A stretch of DNA of 64,000 bases, taken from positions 1 to 64,000 of the forward strand of contig JALRGT010000006.1 in the NCBI GenBank assembly GCA_023259675.1, written 5' to 3'. Positions 18,770 to 28,110 of this stretch are shown here, piece after piece. Numbering within the stretch: the stretch's first letter is position 1; each line of letters begins with the position of its first letter. A model generated the notes under the pieces. That model did not search any database. It saw only the letters and a program-made list of their open reading frames with translations, and was not told the DNA's origin. The stretch is from Flavobacterium sp. GTDB lineage: Bacteria > Bacteroidota > Bacteroidia > Flavobacteriales > Flavobacteriaceae. The position numbers and the translations under genes were made by a program.

Positions 18770-19456
18770 ATGTCCTTAAAAGTAATTGCTTTCGATGCCG
18801 ATGATACGCTTTTTGTTAACGAAACTTATTTTCTGGAAACAGAAGAAAAGTTTTGTGAATTAATGAGTGATTACCTTACCTACCAAAGGATTTCTCAAGA
18901 ACTTTTTAAAACAGAAATCGGTAATCTGAAAATATACGGCTACGGAATAAAAGCTTATATTCTTTCAATGATTGAAGCGGCAATGACCATTTCGAACAAT
19001 ACCATTCCTATTGAAGTTATCGAAAAGATTGTACAGTACGGAAAAGAATTATTAGACAAACCAATAGTTCTCTTGGATGGTGTTGAAGAAACTCTGGAGG
19101 CTTTATATGGAAAATATAAACTGGTAGTCGCCACCAAAGGCGATTTACTGGATCAAAGACGAAAATTACACAATTCAGGATTAGGAAAATATTTCCATCA
19201 CATCGAGGTGATGTCGGACAAACAAGAACAGGATTATCTGGATTTGATTAAACGTTTGGAGATTCAGCCTTCCGAATTTTTCATGATTGGAAATTCTCTA
19301 AAATCAGATGTTTTACCCGTATTAAACATTGGCGGACACGCCGTTCATATTCCGTTTCACACCACCTGGGCACATGAAAAAATTGACCATAAAGTGGAAC
19401 ATGAAAACTTTAGTGCTTTTGAAAAAATTACAGAAGTTTTGAAATTTTTAAAATAA
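18770..19456 (+). CDS. HAD-superfamily hydrolase
   Basis: A 228-residue cytoplasmic phosphatase-like protein. HAD motif I is FDADDTLF (nucleophile and acid Asp), motif II the Thr in VVATKGD, motif III a Lys near SDKQEQDYLDL, and motif IV IGNSLKSDVLPV. The helical cap between motifs I and II places it in subfamily I. Substrate unknown; a nucleotide or sugar phosphate is likely for the family. Monocistronic. Confidence 0.88.
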   Translation: MSLKVIAFDADDTLFVNETYFLETEEKFCELMSDYLTYQRISQELFKTEIGNLKIYGYGIKAYILSMIEAAMTISNNTIPIEVIEKIVQYGKELLDKPIVLLDGVEETLEALYGKYKLVVATKGDLLDQRRKLHNSGLGKYFHHIEVMSDKQEQDYLDLIKRLEIQPSEFFMIGNSLKSDVLPVLNIGGHAVHIPFHTTWAHEKIDHKVEHENFSAFEKITEVLKFLK

Positions 19457-19719
19457 CCAGAATATTCCAAATATCAAAAGTTGTAATTACCCTTTTTTGT
19501 ACACATTTTTACAAATTTAATCTCCAAAATGATTATTTCAAACGGTTTTTAATTAAGAAATATCTTAAATATACTTACCAAGTCTTAATTTAATCTATGA
19601 ATAACTAAAAAAAATCTACAGATTTACACAAAAATTGGAAATCCTTATATAATTTACTGTTTAAAAATTTAATAAACAATTATGTTGTAATTTCGCATAA
19701 AATTTTAAACAAGTAAATA

Positions 19720-20982
19720 ATGAAAAAACTCATACTAACGTTAGTTTTTGCTGCTGCATTCACAACATTAAGTGCTCAAACAGGGACTGAAAACACAATG
19801 GACTACAATGACTACAATAAGTGGTCTGTTGAATTAGCTGGTGGCGTTAACAAACCACAAAGACCAATGACACCTGGTTATTATACTTCAACACCAAGCC
19901 CATATGTTGTTGACCTTGGAGTTAGATACATGTTTAATAATAAATTTGGTTTGAAGACTGACTTTGGTTACAACAGTTTTCAAGGACAAAAAAATTCTAT
20001 TGATTTTGACACGAAGTACTATAGAATAGACCTACAAGGAGTTGCAAACTTAGGGAGAATAATGAGTTTCGAAACATGGACACATTCTATCGGTTTATTG
20101 GGTCATGCAGGTTTTGGTTTATCTTTGTTGGAAAGAAAAGATCCTACATATGTAAAAGACAGAATGGGTAATTTCATGGCAGGTGTAACTGGTCAAATCA
20201 AATTATCTAACAGAATTGCTTTAACAGGTGATTTCACCACCATTCTTAATGCTGCTCAAGATGCTGCTTTTGATGGTGCAAGTACTCGTCCTCATCAAGG
20301 ATTTCAAGGAATTCTTTTCAATGGTACTGTTGGTTTAACTGTTTACTTAGGAAAAAGCGCTAAACATGCTGACTGGGCATTTGTTAATGAAGATAGATTA
20401 AACAGTATAGAAAGCAGACTTTCTGCTATCGAAACTAATATGATTGACACAGACAATGATGGTGTAGCTGATTATTTAGATCAAGAGCCAAACTCTGCTG
20501 CGGGCGCCATGGTTAGTACTAAAGGAAAATCAATTGATCATAATAACAATAATGTTCCTGATGACATAGAAGCTTATTTACTAAAAAATTACACTAGTAA
20601 AACTGATAAATCTCCTATGTTAGACAATAACGAATTTATTAAAAGTTTAATCAATGGTGGTTATGTTGCTGCTTATTTTGATTTTAATAAATCTACACCA
20701 ACTGATGTTTCTACAGATGGAATTGATTTTATCTTGACTTACTTAAGAAAAAATCCTAACGCTTCAGTTGACATTACTGGTCATGCCGACGAAATAGGTA
20801 GAGCTGAATACAACGATAAATTATCTAATGCTAGAGCTAATAAAATAAAAAGCATATTAGTAAAAGCCGGAGTTGACGCATCAAGATTAAATGTAATTGC
20901 AGCTGGGGAAGACAATTCTGTTGATAAAGATTCGAAACTTGCTAGAAAATTAGTGCGAAAAGTTACTTTTACCATAAAATAA
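19720..20982 (+). CDS. OmpA-family outer membrane protein
   Basis: A 420-residue protein. A signal peptide (about 1-19, ending LSAQ) is followed by an eight-strand-type beta-barrel (about 25-215, with WSVELAGGVNKPQ and alternating polar/aromatic strands). A short calcium-binding thrombospondin type 3-like linker follows (DTDNDGVADYLDQE, then DHNNNNVPDDIE, about 240-285), then a C-terminal OmpA peptidoglycan-binding domain (about 310-420) with FDFNKSTP, TGHADEIGRAEYN and LSNARANKIK. It anchors the outer membrane to peptidoglycan. An AT-rich 263-base upstream region and a strong terminator downstream suggest a well-expressed single gene. Codon use is AT-rich as expected. Confidence 0.93.
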   Translation: MKKLILTLVFAAAFTTLSAQTGTENTMDYNDYNKWSVELAGGVNKPQRPMTPGYYTSTPSPYVVDLGVRYMFNNKFGLKTDFGYNSFQGQKNSIDFDTKYYRIDLQGVANLGRIMSFETWTHSIGLLGHAGFGLSLLERKDPTYVKDRMGNFMAGVTGQIKLSNRIALTGDFTTILNAAQDAAFDGASTRPHQGFQGILFNGTVGLTVYLGKSAKHADWAFVNEDRLNSIESRLSAIETNMIDTDNDGVADYLDQEPNSAAGAMVSTKGKSIDHNNNNVPDDIEAYLLKNYTSKTDKSPMLDNNEFIKSLINGGYVAAYFDFNKSTPTDVSTDGIDFILTYLRKNPNASVDITGHADEIGRAEYNDKLSNARANKIKSILVKAGVDASRLNVIAAGEDNSVDKDSKLARKLVRKVTFTIK

Positions 20983-20999
20983 TTTATTCTTAATAAACA

Positions 21000-21038
21000 A
21001 AAGCCCTAATAGGATTCCTTCCTATTAGGGCTTTTTTT
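21000..21038 (+). terminator. Strong Rho-independent terminator of the ompA-like gene
   Basis: AAAGCCCTAATAGGA and TCCTATTAGGGCTTT pair around a short loop, followed by T7. Confidence 0.93.
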
Positions 21039-21366
21039 ATTAAAAAATTTACCCGTCCTGAAAAAGATTTACAAAAACATTCCAGCTACATTTTACACGT
21101 ATTTTTGAAACTGAAATGCAATTCAAAAGTTAACTTCACCTCAATTGCACGAGTCAGACTTTATTCCTGTCCTGACTGTTGTCCTTAAAAATATTTTGAA
21201 AAACGATTACTTATAAAAAAAGAGTAAAAACAGGATATTCATATTGATACTCTTTCAAAATAGATTAATGAATGGATTTTATTTAAGACAATTTATATTC
21301 TTTTTTTCAGGAGTTAATGAATCAATAGTGTTCCCTTTTTTGTAACTTTACTAAAAACGTACTGCC
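21039..21366. other. AT-rich spacer upstream of ferritin
   Basis: About 330 bases with no coding frame. A promoter-like TAACTTTA lies at 21343-21350, 17 bases before the ferritin ATG. I found no clear metal box. Confidence 0.4.
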
Positions 21367-21873
21367 ATGCTATCAAAAAACATAGAAAAAGAACTAAATG
21401 AACAGATTCGCATCGAAGCAGAATCATCCCAAGCCTATTTGTCTATGGCTTCTTGGGCCGAAACACACGGTTTGGAAGGAATTTCTAAATTCATGTATGT
21501 GCAATCAGATGAAGAACGGCAACACATGCTCAAATTGGTTCGCTACATAAACGAACGCGGAGGACATGCGAAAGTCAGTGAATTAAAAGCCCCAAAAACG
21601 AACTATTCCTCATTTCAGGAAATGTTTGAGGAACTCTACAACCATGAAGTCTTTGTATCGAATGCAATCAACGAATTGGTACATATTTCCCTTGGTGAAA
21701 AAGATTATGCCACCCATAATTTTTTACAATGGTATGTCGCCGAACAAATTGAGGAAGAGGCTCAAGCCAAATTAATTTTAGACAAAATTAATCTCATCGG
21801 AGATGACAAAGGAGGATTGTATCTGTTTGACAGAGACATCCATCAACTTGCAAACAACACCCCAACTGCATAA
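21367..21873 (+). CDS. ftnA: Ferritin (non-heme, FtnA type)
   Basis: A 168-residue four-helix-bundle iron-storage subunit that assembles into 24-mer cages. Ferroxidase ligands are all visible: E17, E50, H53, E93, Q126 and E129, with Y24 nearby; no bacterioferritin heme Met is evident. It stores Fe(III) oxidised from Fe(II) in the cytoplasm. The window's feoAB operon and SCO/metal genes are some 10 kb away, so no operon link. A tiny Cys-rich gene follows 68 bases downstream. Confidence 0.95.
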   Translation: MLSKNIEKELNEQIRIEAESSQAYLSMASWAETHGLEGISKFMYVQSDEERQHMLKLVRYINERGGHAKVSELKAPKTNYSSFQEMFEELYNHEVFVSNAINELVHISLGEKDYATHNFLQWYVAEQIEEEAQAKLILDKINLIGDDKGGLYLFDRDIHQLANNTPTA

Positions 21874-21941
21874 CATTTCCATTATCTCCTAATAATTTAT
21901 TTAAAATTGGCTGTATCAATGTCATTTTAATTTTTTGAAAA

Positions 21942-22100
21942 TTGAGCAAAAAAGATAAAAATAAGGACTCTAAAAAGGACAAATCCGACAAAAAGGGCTC
22001 TAAAAAAAAGCTCAAGTCCAAATGTTGTGAAAGTTATAAAAAAGGAGAAAAACACCGTTGCAAACGCTGTCCCCGATTTGATTTAGACAAAAAAGAATAA
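21942..22100 (+). CDS. Small Lys/Cys-rich protein (52 residues, TTG start)
   Basis: A frame of 52 codons starting with TTG at 21942 and ending TAA at 22098. The first half is almost only Lys, Asp and Ser (starts SKKDKNKDSKKDKSD), the second half holds CCESYKKGEKHRCKRCP with four Cys (residues 28, 29, 40 and 43) and ends FDLDKKE. No ATG is available. The paired Cys suggest a small metal-binding knuckle. It lies between ferritin and the terminator hairpin at 22122, consistent with being the last gene of a ferritin transcript. I recognise the pattern from small flavobacterial proteins but know no function. Confidence 0.65.
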   Translation: MSKKDKNKDSKKDKSDKKGSKKKLKSKCCESYKKGEKHRCKRCPRFDLDKKE

Positions 22101-22121
22101 TACAACCGTATCCCAAAAAAT

Positions 22122-22173
22122 AAAGTCGCAATGCTTAATCTCAGAAAATGAGAGTAAGCATTGCGACTTTTTT
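22122..22173. terminator. Long bidirectional terminator
   Basis: AAAGTCGCAATGCTTA and TAAGCATTGCGACTTT, with an inner CTCA/TGAG pair, flanked by an A run and T7. It separates the convergent small Cys-rich gene and ssb. Confidence 0.92.
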
Positions 22174-22187
22174 AATGCAGGAGTGAA

Positions 22188-22520
22188 CTACTTCCCTAAG
22201 AGTAAAACATCATTGACCACCACTTCGGTGATATAGCGTTTTTCACCATTCTTGTCTTCATAGCTTCTATGCGTTAGTTTGCCTTCTATTGCAATTTCTT
22301 TTCCTTTCGTAACGTATTTTTCTATGATTTCAGCCGTTTTCCCCCAGGCAACCAATTTATGCCATTGGGTTTCTTCTACTTTTTCCCCTTTGTCATTTTT
22401 GTAACTTTCATTGGTTGCTAATGTAAAATTGGCTAATTTTTTCCCTCCGTCAAAGGTTTTGATTTCTGGATCATTCCCTACATGACCGATTAACTGTACT
22501 TTGTTTCTTAATGCATTCAT
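22188..22520 (-). CDS. ssb: Single-stranded DNA-binding protein, short form
   Basis: A 110-residue protein consisting only of the OB fold (VQLIGHVGNDPE, a central ANFTLATNESYKND strand-loop, WHKLVAWGKTAEII, and GKLTHRSYEDKNGEKRY). The acidic C-terminal tip that normally recruits replication and repair partners is missing: the protein stops right after the last OB strand (NDVLLLGK). Full-length bacterial SSBs are usually 140-180 residues, so this is likely an accessory SSB with the main one elsewhere. Alone, convergent with the ferritin side. Confidence 0.9.
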   Translation of the reverse strand: MNALRNKVQLIGHVGNDPEIKTFDGGKKLANFTLATNESYKNDKGEKVEETQWHKLVAWGKTAEIIEKYVTKGKEIAIEGKLTHRSYEDKNGEKRYITEVVVNDVLLLGK

Positions 22521-22732
22521 GGCGTGTAAAAATTAAATTGTTAGTATATATGAATTATTTTTTGAAATTGACATTGCTTTTATAAAGGCTTTGTTTCATT
22601 TCGACAAGGCAAAGTTGCGACAGCCACACCCTAATATTCGGTTAGTAATCAATTACTTTCGGTTGTAACTATTTGTAACCGTTTGTAAGTGGATAATATT
22701 TTAACTACCTTGCTGAAAATCAAAATCATTTT

Positions 22733-24262
22733 ATGCAAGCTGAAATTAATAAAGTCGAATTACGAAATCTAAGAATAGAAGATTATAAGGAACTGAAAAG
22801 TTCTATGATAGTAGCCTATCCTGAAATGGTAAACTCCTATTGGAGAGAAGAAGATATTAAAAAACTATTGCAGATATTCCCCGAAGGACAGCTTGTAATT
22901 TTGGTCGATGACGTAGTGGTAGGCTCAGCATTATCCTTAATTGTTAAGGAAGATTTAGTGGACAAAAATCATGATTATGCCAAAATAACGGGAAACTATA
23001 CTTTCTCTACACATAGCCCAAAAGGAGATGTTTTATATGGAATTGATGTTTTTGTTGACCCCAAATATAGAGGCCTACGTCTAGGCCGTCGTATGTATGA
23101 TGCACGAAAAGAAATTTGCGAACAGCTGAATTTAAAATCAATTGTATTTGCCGGACGAATTCCAAATTACGGAAAATATGCCCAAGAACTCACGCCAAAA
23201 GCCTATATCGATAAAGTTAAACGTAAAGAAATTCACGATCCCGTACTTTCATTCCAACTGAGTAATGATTTTCACGTGATGCGAATCATGAAAAATTATC
23301 TCGAAGGGGATAAAAAGTCGAAAGAGTTTGCCGTTCTATTGGAATGGAATAATATTTATTACGACGAAAGTCCGAAAATTATAAACCTTGAAAAAAGCAT
23401 CATCCGATTGGGATTAATTCAATGGCAGATGCGTCCACTGAAAGACTTAGAGGCCCTGTTCGAGCAATCGGAATTTTTCATCGATGCGGTTTCCGGTTAC
23501 GGCAGTGATTTTGCTGTTTTTCCGGAATTATTTATTGCTCCGCTAATGGCCGATTACAACCATTTATCAGAAGCCGATGCAATACGGGAACTGGCCAAAT
23601 ATGCCAAACCCATCCGCAAGCGTTTCCAAGAATTCGCCATATCCTACAACATCAATATTATTACCGGAAGTATGCCCCATTTGATAGACGGCACCTTATA
23701 CAATGCCGGATTTTTGTGCAAAAGAGACGGTACTTATGAAATGTACACCAAAATACACATCACGCCCAATGAAGTATTCCATTGGGGAATCACTGGAGGG
23801 AATAAAATTCAAACTTTTGATACCGACTGTGGAAAAATAGGCATTATGATCTGTTATGATGTTGAATTTCCCGAATTATCTCGATTAATGTGTGATGAAG
23901 GTATGAATATTCTATTCGTTCCTTTCCTCACTGATACCCAAAACGGGTACACGCGAGTAAAACATTGTGCGCAAGCAAGAGCGATAGAAAACGAATGTTA
24001 TGTTGCCATTGCCGGTTGCGTGGGGAATTTACCCAAAGTAAACAACATGGATATTCAATATGCGCAAACCGCTGTTTTCACCCCGTCGGATTTTGCTTTT
24101 CCAAGTAACGGAATCAAAGCCGAAACAACGCCAAACACCGAAATGACTTTAATTGTAGATGTCGATTTAGATTTATTGAAAGAATTACACGAACACGGAA
24201 GTGTCAAAATTCTTAAAGACCGTAGAACCGATTTGTACCAAATTAAAAAACTGAAACAATGA
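22733..24262 (+). CDS. GNAT acetyltransferase - carbon-nitrogen hydrolase fusion
   Basis: A 509-residue two-domain protein. Residues about 8-200 form a GNAT domain with the acetyl-CoA loop DPKYRGLRLGRRMYD. Residues about 223-500 form a nitrilase-superfamily amidase with the catalytic triad E265 (VFPELF), K340 (MYTKIH) and C374 (IMICYDVEFPE). The fusion is a recognised family; the coupled reactions are not known to me. Its stop overlaps the next ATG (ATGA), so the small zinc-ribbon protein is translationally coupled. Confidence 0.92.
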   Translation: MQAEINKVELRNLRIEDYKELKSSMIVAYPEMVNSYWREEDIKKLLQIFPEGQLVILVDDVVVGSALSLIVKEDLVDKNHDYAKITGNYTFSTHSPKGDVLYGIDVFVDPKYRGLRLGRRMYDARKEICEQLNLKSIVFAGRIPNYGKYAQELTPKAYIDKVKRKEIHDPVLSFQLSNDFHVMRIMKNYLEGDKKSKEFAVLLEWNNIYYDESPKIINLEKSIIRLGLIQWQMRPLKDLEALFEQSEFFIDAVSGYGSDFAVFPELFIAPLMADYNHLSEADAIRELAKYAKPIRKRFQEFAISYNINIITGSMPHLIDGTLYNAGFLCKRDGTYEMYTKIHITPNEVFHWGITGGNKIQTFDTDCGKIGIMICYDVEFPELSRLMCDEGMNILFVPFLTDTQNGYTRVKHCAQARAIENECYVAIAGCVGNLPKVNNMDIQYAQTAVFTPSDFAFPSNGIKAETTPNTEMTLIVDVDLDLLKELHEHGSVKILKDRRTDLYQIKKLKQ

Positions 24263-24606
24263 AGACGTGTTTAGAATGCGGCGAAAAAATTGTAGGTCGC
24301 GAAGACAAGAAATTTTGTAGTGACAGCTGCCGAAATGCCTATAACAACAAAATAAATAAGGACAGCACCAATTACATGCGCAACATCAACAACAAGTTGC
24401 GCAAAAATTACCGCATTCTTACCGAACTCAATACCGAAGGAAAATCTAAAACCACCCGAACTAAAATGCTCAGCAAGGGTTTTGACTTTGGTTTTTTTAC
24501 CAATATTTTACAGACTAAAACGGGAAATACCTACTATTTCCTGTACGACCAAGGTTACCTACCCTTGGACAATGATTTTTATATGTTAGTCAAAAAAGAT
24601 AATTAA
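24259..24606 (+). CDS. Small zinc-ribbon protein coupled to GNAT-nitrilase
   Basis: 115 residues. The N-terminus CLECGEKIVGREDKKFCSDS followed by C is a four-Cys zinc ribbon (C4, C7, C18, C22). A basic helical stretch (MRNINNKLRKNYRILTEL) and a C-terminal FDFGFFTNILQTKTGNTYYF segment follow. The start overlaps the upstream stop by four bases, so both are made together; this suggests a shared function, perhaps nucleic-acid binding or partner docking. The function is unknown. Confidence 0.75.
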   Translation: MKTCLECGEKIVGREDKKFCSDSCRNAYNNKINKDSTNYMRNINNKLRKNYRILTELNTEGKSKTTRTKMLSKGFDFGFFTNILQTKTGNTYYFLYDQGYLPLDNDFYMLVKKDN

Positions 24607-24630
24607 TACCACAACCCCAATTTACCTACA

Positions 24631-27165
24631 ATGAAAAAAGAGTATTCATCCATTTTTGCCGTTCTGATAATCATAGCCACGCTAGGATTAATTTACCTTA
24701 GCCTAATGCCTCATTGGACATCTGCCGAGGAAGGTCCACTTGCCGAATTCTCGACCAAAAGAGCTTTTTCTCAGGTCGAAGCCATTGCGCAACAACCCCA
24801 TTATGTCGGTTCGAAAAATCATAAAAAAGTGGCTGAATATCTTCAAGAAGAACTCCGCAAATTAGGATTGGAAACGGCTGTACAGGAAGGATACACCTTA
24901 ACGGATTGGGGGAATTTAGTAAAATCCAAAAATATTTTAGCTCGAATAAAAGGAAGTCAAAACTCAAAAGCTTTATTGTTGCTTTCCCATTACGACAGTG
25001 CACCGCATTCTGCCTCATTTGGTGCCAGCGATGCCGGTTCAGGAGTAGCGACCATACTGGAAAGTGTTCGTGCTTTTCTATACAATAAAACACCCCATAA
25101 AAATGACATCATCATTCTCTTTTCGGATGCCGAAGAATTAGGATTGAACGGTGCTGCCTTATTTGTCACTCAACATCAATGGACAAAAGAAGTTGGCGTT
25201 GTCCTAAATTTTGAAGCACGGGGTTCTTCTGGACCGAGTTATATGTTGATGGAGACCAATCAAGGGAATGCCGACTTAGTCAATCATTTTGCCTCCGCCG
25301 GAGTAACCTTTCCCGTGGCCAATTCATTAATGTACAGCGTCTATAAAATGCTACCCAATGATACCGATTTGACCGTTTTTAGAGAAAAAGGCAATATTCA
25401 GGGCTATAATTTTGCTTTTATTGATGACCATTATAATTACCATACAGCACAAGACACCCCAAATCATCTGGATAAAAATACTTTGGCACATCAAGGAACC
25501 TACTTGATGCCATTACTGAACTATTTTGGAAATGCTAATTTGAACACCAAACAAACGACAAAAGAAGAAGTCTATTTCAATATTCCGTTTGTTTTAATTC
25601 ATTATCCTTTTGACTGGATTGTTCCTTTAATTTTAACTGCATTGGGGATTTTTGTGTTTCTATTATTTTTAGGAAGAGCCAAACATCTTTTGTCATTGCG
25701 TGAAATCATCAAAGGATTTGTTCCCTTTTTGAGCGCTTTGTTTCTTACAGGTATAATTACTTTTTTGGGTTGGAAAATTCTATTACAGATTTATCCGCAA
25801 TACAATGATTTGCTCAATGGTTTTACCTACAACGGACATGCCTACATTGCGGCATTTACTTTTTTGGCCTTAGCCATAAGTTTTGCCTTCTACAATCGAT
25901 TTTCGGATAAAAAAGTCACGTTAAACCATTATGTAATTCCACTTTTTTTCTGGATTGTAATCAACGGCATTCTGGCATTTACCTTGAAAGGAGCTACATT
26001 CTTGATTATACCGGTATACTTTGGTTTATTGCAATTTGGGTGGTTTGTTATTTTTCAAAAATCGAACAAAACATTCAATCTGTTATTGAGTATCCCCGCT
26101 TTACTTATTATTGCGCCATTCATTCCAATGTTTCCTATCGGTTTGGGATTAAAAATTTTGTTTGGCAGTGCCATGCTCACAGTTTTAACCTTTGGTTTAT
26201 TATTACCAGTTTTTGGTGCTTTCGCCAAAAAAGGGTTATGGTCGATACTCTTTTTCATCCTTTCCATAGGATTTTTTACCAAAGCGCATTATGAATCCGG
26301 TTATGAATCAGGCAAAGCCAAATCCAATAGCTTGATTTACATGTACAATCTCGACACCCATAAAGCACATTGGATTACCTATGACAAAAATTTGGATGAA
26401 TGGACGAAAAACCATTTGGGAGAAAACCCAAAAGAAGCGACAGCTTGGGAAGACACGCCTTTGTTCAGCAAATACGACACTCAATTTACCTATGCTACAG
26501 AAACACCCGTAAAAGAATTGGCGCAACCCACCATCGAATTTTTAAAAGATAGCGTAATCGGCAAGCTGCGTTACCTTAAAATTAAAATCAGTCCAAATCG
26601 AAAAGTAAATCGCTATGATATTTTTGCCAATGAAAAAATAAGCTTTTACCATTTTACTGCCAATGGCGCGAAACAATTGGAACAAAAAGGAGATAAAATG
26701 ATTCGTAACGGAAAGAAAATCCTAAGCTATTATGTTGTCGACAACGAACCACTCGAAATGCAATTTATCATCGACAAATCGGCGGTACTTGATATGCAAC
26801 TACTGGAAAGTTCTTTCGATTTGCTGTCCAATCCTTTATTCAAAATGACACCAAGAGCTTCTTGGATGATGCCTACCCCTTTTGTATTGAATGATGCGGT
26901 AGTCCTTAAAGAAAGAATACGCCCCACTCCTAAAGTGGTGGCAGATTCGGAAATGATGCAACAGCCTAATCAAACTATTCCAAAAGAAATTGATACTCCG
27001 GTAAAACTGCCAGGCATGTCTCAACAACCTATTAAAAAAACTCAAAAAAAAATTATAGCTCCTTTGACACCGGTGAAAGTTTCAGAATTGAAGCAACAAC
27101 CTATAAAAAAAGTTCAAAAAAGAATAGTGGCTCCAATAATATCGGATAGCTTTCAAATTAAATAG
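24631..27165 (+). CDS. Membrane-anchored M28 family metallopeptidase
   Basis: An 844-residue protein: one N-terminal helix (about 8-27), then an M28 aminopeptidase domain (about 35-305) with zinc ligands H120, D134, E168/E169 (DAEELGLNGA), E195 and a late His in DDHYNYHTAQD. About eight membrane helices follow (about 320-560), then a soluble C-terminal domain. This is the architecture of Fxna/vacuolar-type M28 proteins with the peptidase on the periplasmic side. The last 75 residues carry a Pro/Gln/Lys tandem repeat (QQPIKK-QK-I-AP) that I do not associate with the family. It starts 25 bases after the zinc-ribbon gene, possibly the same operon. Confidence 0.87.
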   Translation: MKKEYSSIFAVLIIIATLGLIYLSLMPHWTSAEEGPLAEFSTKRAFSQVEAIAQQPHYVGSKNHKKVAEYLQEELRKLGLETAVQEGYTLTDWGNLVKSKNILARIKGSQNSKALLLLSHYDSAPHSASFGASDAGSGVATILESVRAFLYNKTPHKNDIIILFSDAEELGLNGAALFVTQHQWTKEVGVVLNFEARGSSGPSYMLMETNQGNADLVNHFASAGVTFPVANSLMYSVYKMLPNDTDLTVFREKGNIQGYNFAFIDDHYNYHTAQDTPNHLDKNTLAHQGTYLMPLLNYFGNANLNTKQTTKEEVYFNIPFVLIHYPFDWIVPLILTALGIFVFLLFLGRAKHLLSLREIIKGFVPFLSALFLTGIITFLGWKILLQIYPQYNDLLNGFTYNGHAYIAAFTFLALAISFAFYNRFSDKKVTLNHYVIPLFFWIVINGILAFTLKGATFLIIPVYFGLLQFGWFVIFQKSNKTFNLLLSIPALLIIAPFIPMFPIGLGLKILFGSAMLTVLTFGLLLPVFGAFAKKGLWSILFFILSIGFFTKAHYESGYESGKAKSNSLIYMYNLDTHKAHWITYDKNLDEWTKNHLGENPKEATAWEDTPLFSKYDTQFTYATETPVKELAQPTIEFLKDSVIGKLRYLKIKISPNRKVNRYDIFANEKISFYHFTANGAKQLEQKGDKMIRNGKKILSYYVVDNEPLEMQFIIDKSAVLDMQLLESSFDLLSNPLFKMTPRASWMMPTPFVLNDAVVLKERIRPTPKVVADSEMMQQPNQTIPKEIDTPVKLPGMSQQPIKKTQKKIIAPLTPVKVSELKQQPIKKVQKRIVAPIISDSFQIK

Positions 27166-27246
27166 AGCATTACGAAAAATCATTCCTCTTGAAAAAACCA
27201 CCCAAAATTCTATCCTTTTATACTACTTTTGTACTCTCAATTTTAG

Positions 27247-28077
27247 TTGATGATGAAACAAATTAGTATTTTAGGTTGTGGTTGGTTGGGATTGCCTTTG
27301 GCGCAAGCCTTAGTCAAAAAAGGATTTACCATAAAAGGTTCTACGACTTCCGTTGACAAACTTTCAATTCTTGAAAAAGCAGGAATTCAGGCTTTCCAAT
27401 TGGCATTGGATAGTGAAAGTGTTCCCGATACTTTCCGGAATTTTTTGGCCGGAAGCGAAACTTTGATTATTGCGATACCGCCTAAATTGAGAGGAAAAAA
27501 CAAAGACTACTCCGACGCCCATAACAATTCGTTTGTCAAAAAAATAAACAATCTGTTGCCGTTTATACAGCAATCTACTATCGAGAACGTATTATTCATC
27601 AGTTCGACCGCCGTGTATGGTGAAGCCAATGCGGTAATTGACGAAAACACCATTGCGATTCCCGTAACCGAAAGTGGCAAACAATTACTCGAAATCGAAC
27701 ACATGTTACTTGCCAACAGTGATTTTAAAACTACGATATTGCGTTTTGGAGGATTGATAGGCCCTGACAGAAATCCCGCTCGATTTCTAGCTGGAAAGGA
27801 AAATGTACCCAATCCCGAAGCACCTATCAATTTGATTCATATGGAGGATTGCATTGGTATTATCCTCAAAATATTGGAAACCAACACTTGGAATATAACT
27901 TTCAATGCGGTGACTCCTTTTCATCCTTCACGGAAAGAGTATTACACCCAAAAAGCATTGGAACAAAATCTGGTTCCGCCTTCATTCAATCAAGAGAAGA
28001 TCTCTGTTGGAAAGACCATTTTGAGTGATACCTTGATACAAAAATTGAATTATACGTTTACAAAAACTGATTTGTAA
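27247..28077 (+). CDS. NAD(P)-binding epimerase-like protein (YeeZ type)
   Basis: A 276-residue extended-SDR-like protein. The N-terminal dinucleotide site reads ILGCGWLGLPLA, where the usual GxxGxxG is replaced by GCGWLG as in YeeZ/SDR family proteins. FISSTAVYGE supplies the active-site Ser and a Tyr of the VYG(x)4 region. RFGGLIGPDRNPARFLAG is the sugar-epimerase-like loop. The substrate is unknown. A promoter-like TACTTTTG lies at 27224-27231. Confidence 0.82.
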   Translation: MMMKQISILGCGWLGLPLAQALVKKGFTIKGSTTSVDKLSILEKAGIQAFQLALDSESVPDTFRNFLAGSETLIIAIPPKLRGKNKDYSDAHNNSFVKKINNLLPFIQQSTIENVLFISSTAVYGEANAVIDENTIAIPVTESGKQLLEIEHMLLANSDFKTTILRFGGLIGPDRNPARFLAGKENVPNPEAPINLIHMEDCIGIILKILETNTWNITFNAVTPFHPSRKEYYTQKALEQNLVPPSFNQEKISVGKTILSDTLIQKLNYTFTKTDL

Positions 28078-28110
28078 GGAGAGAGCCAAAAATTGAAGCG
28101 TACTTAATAC

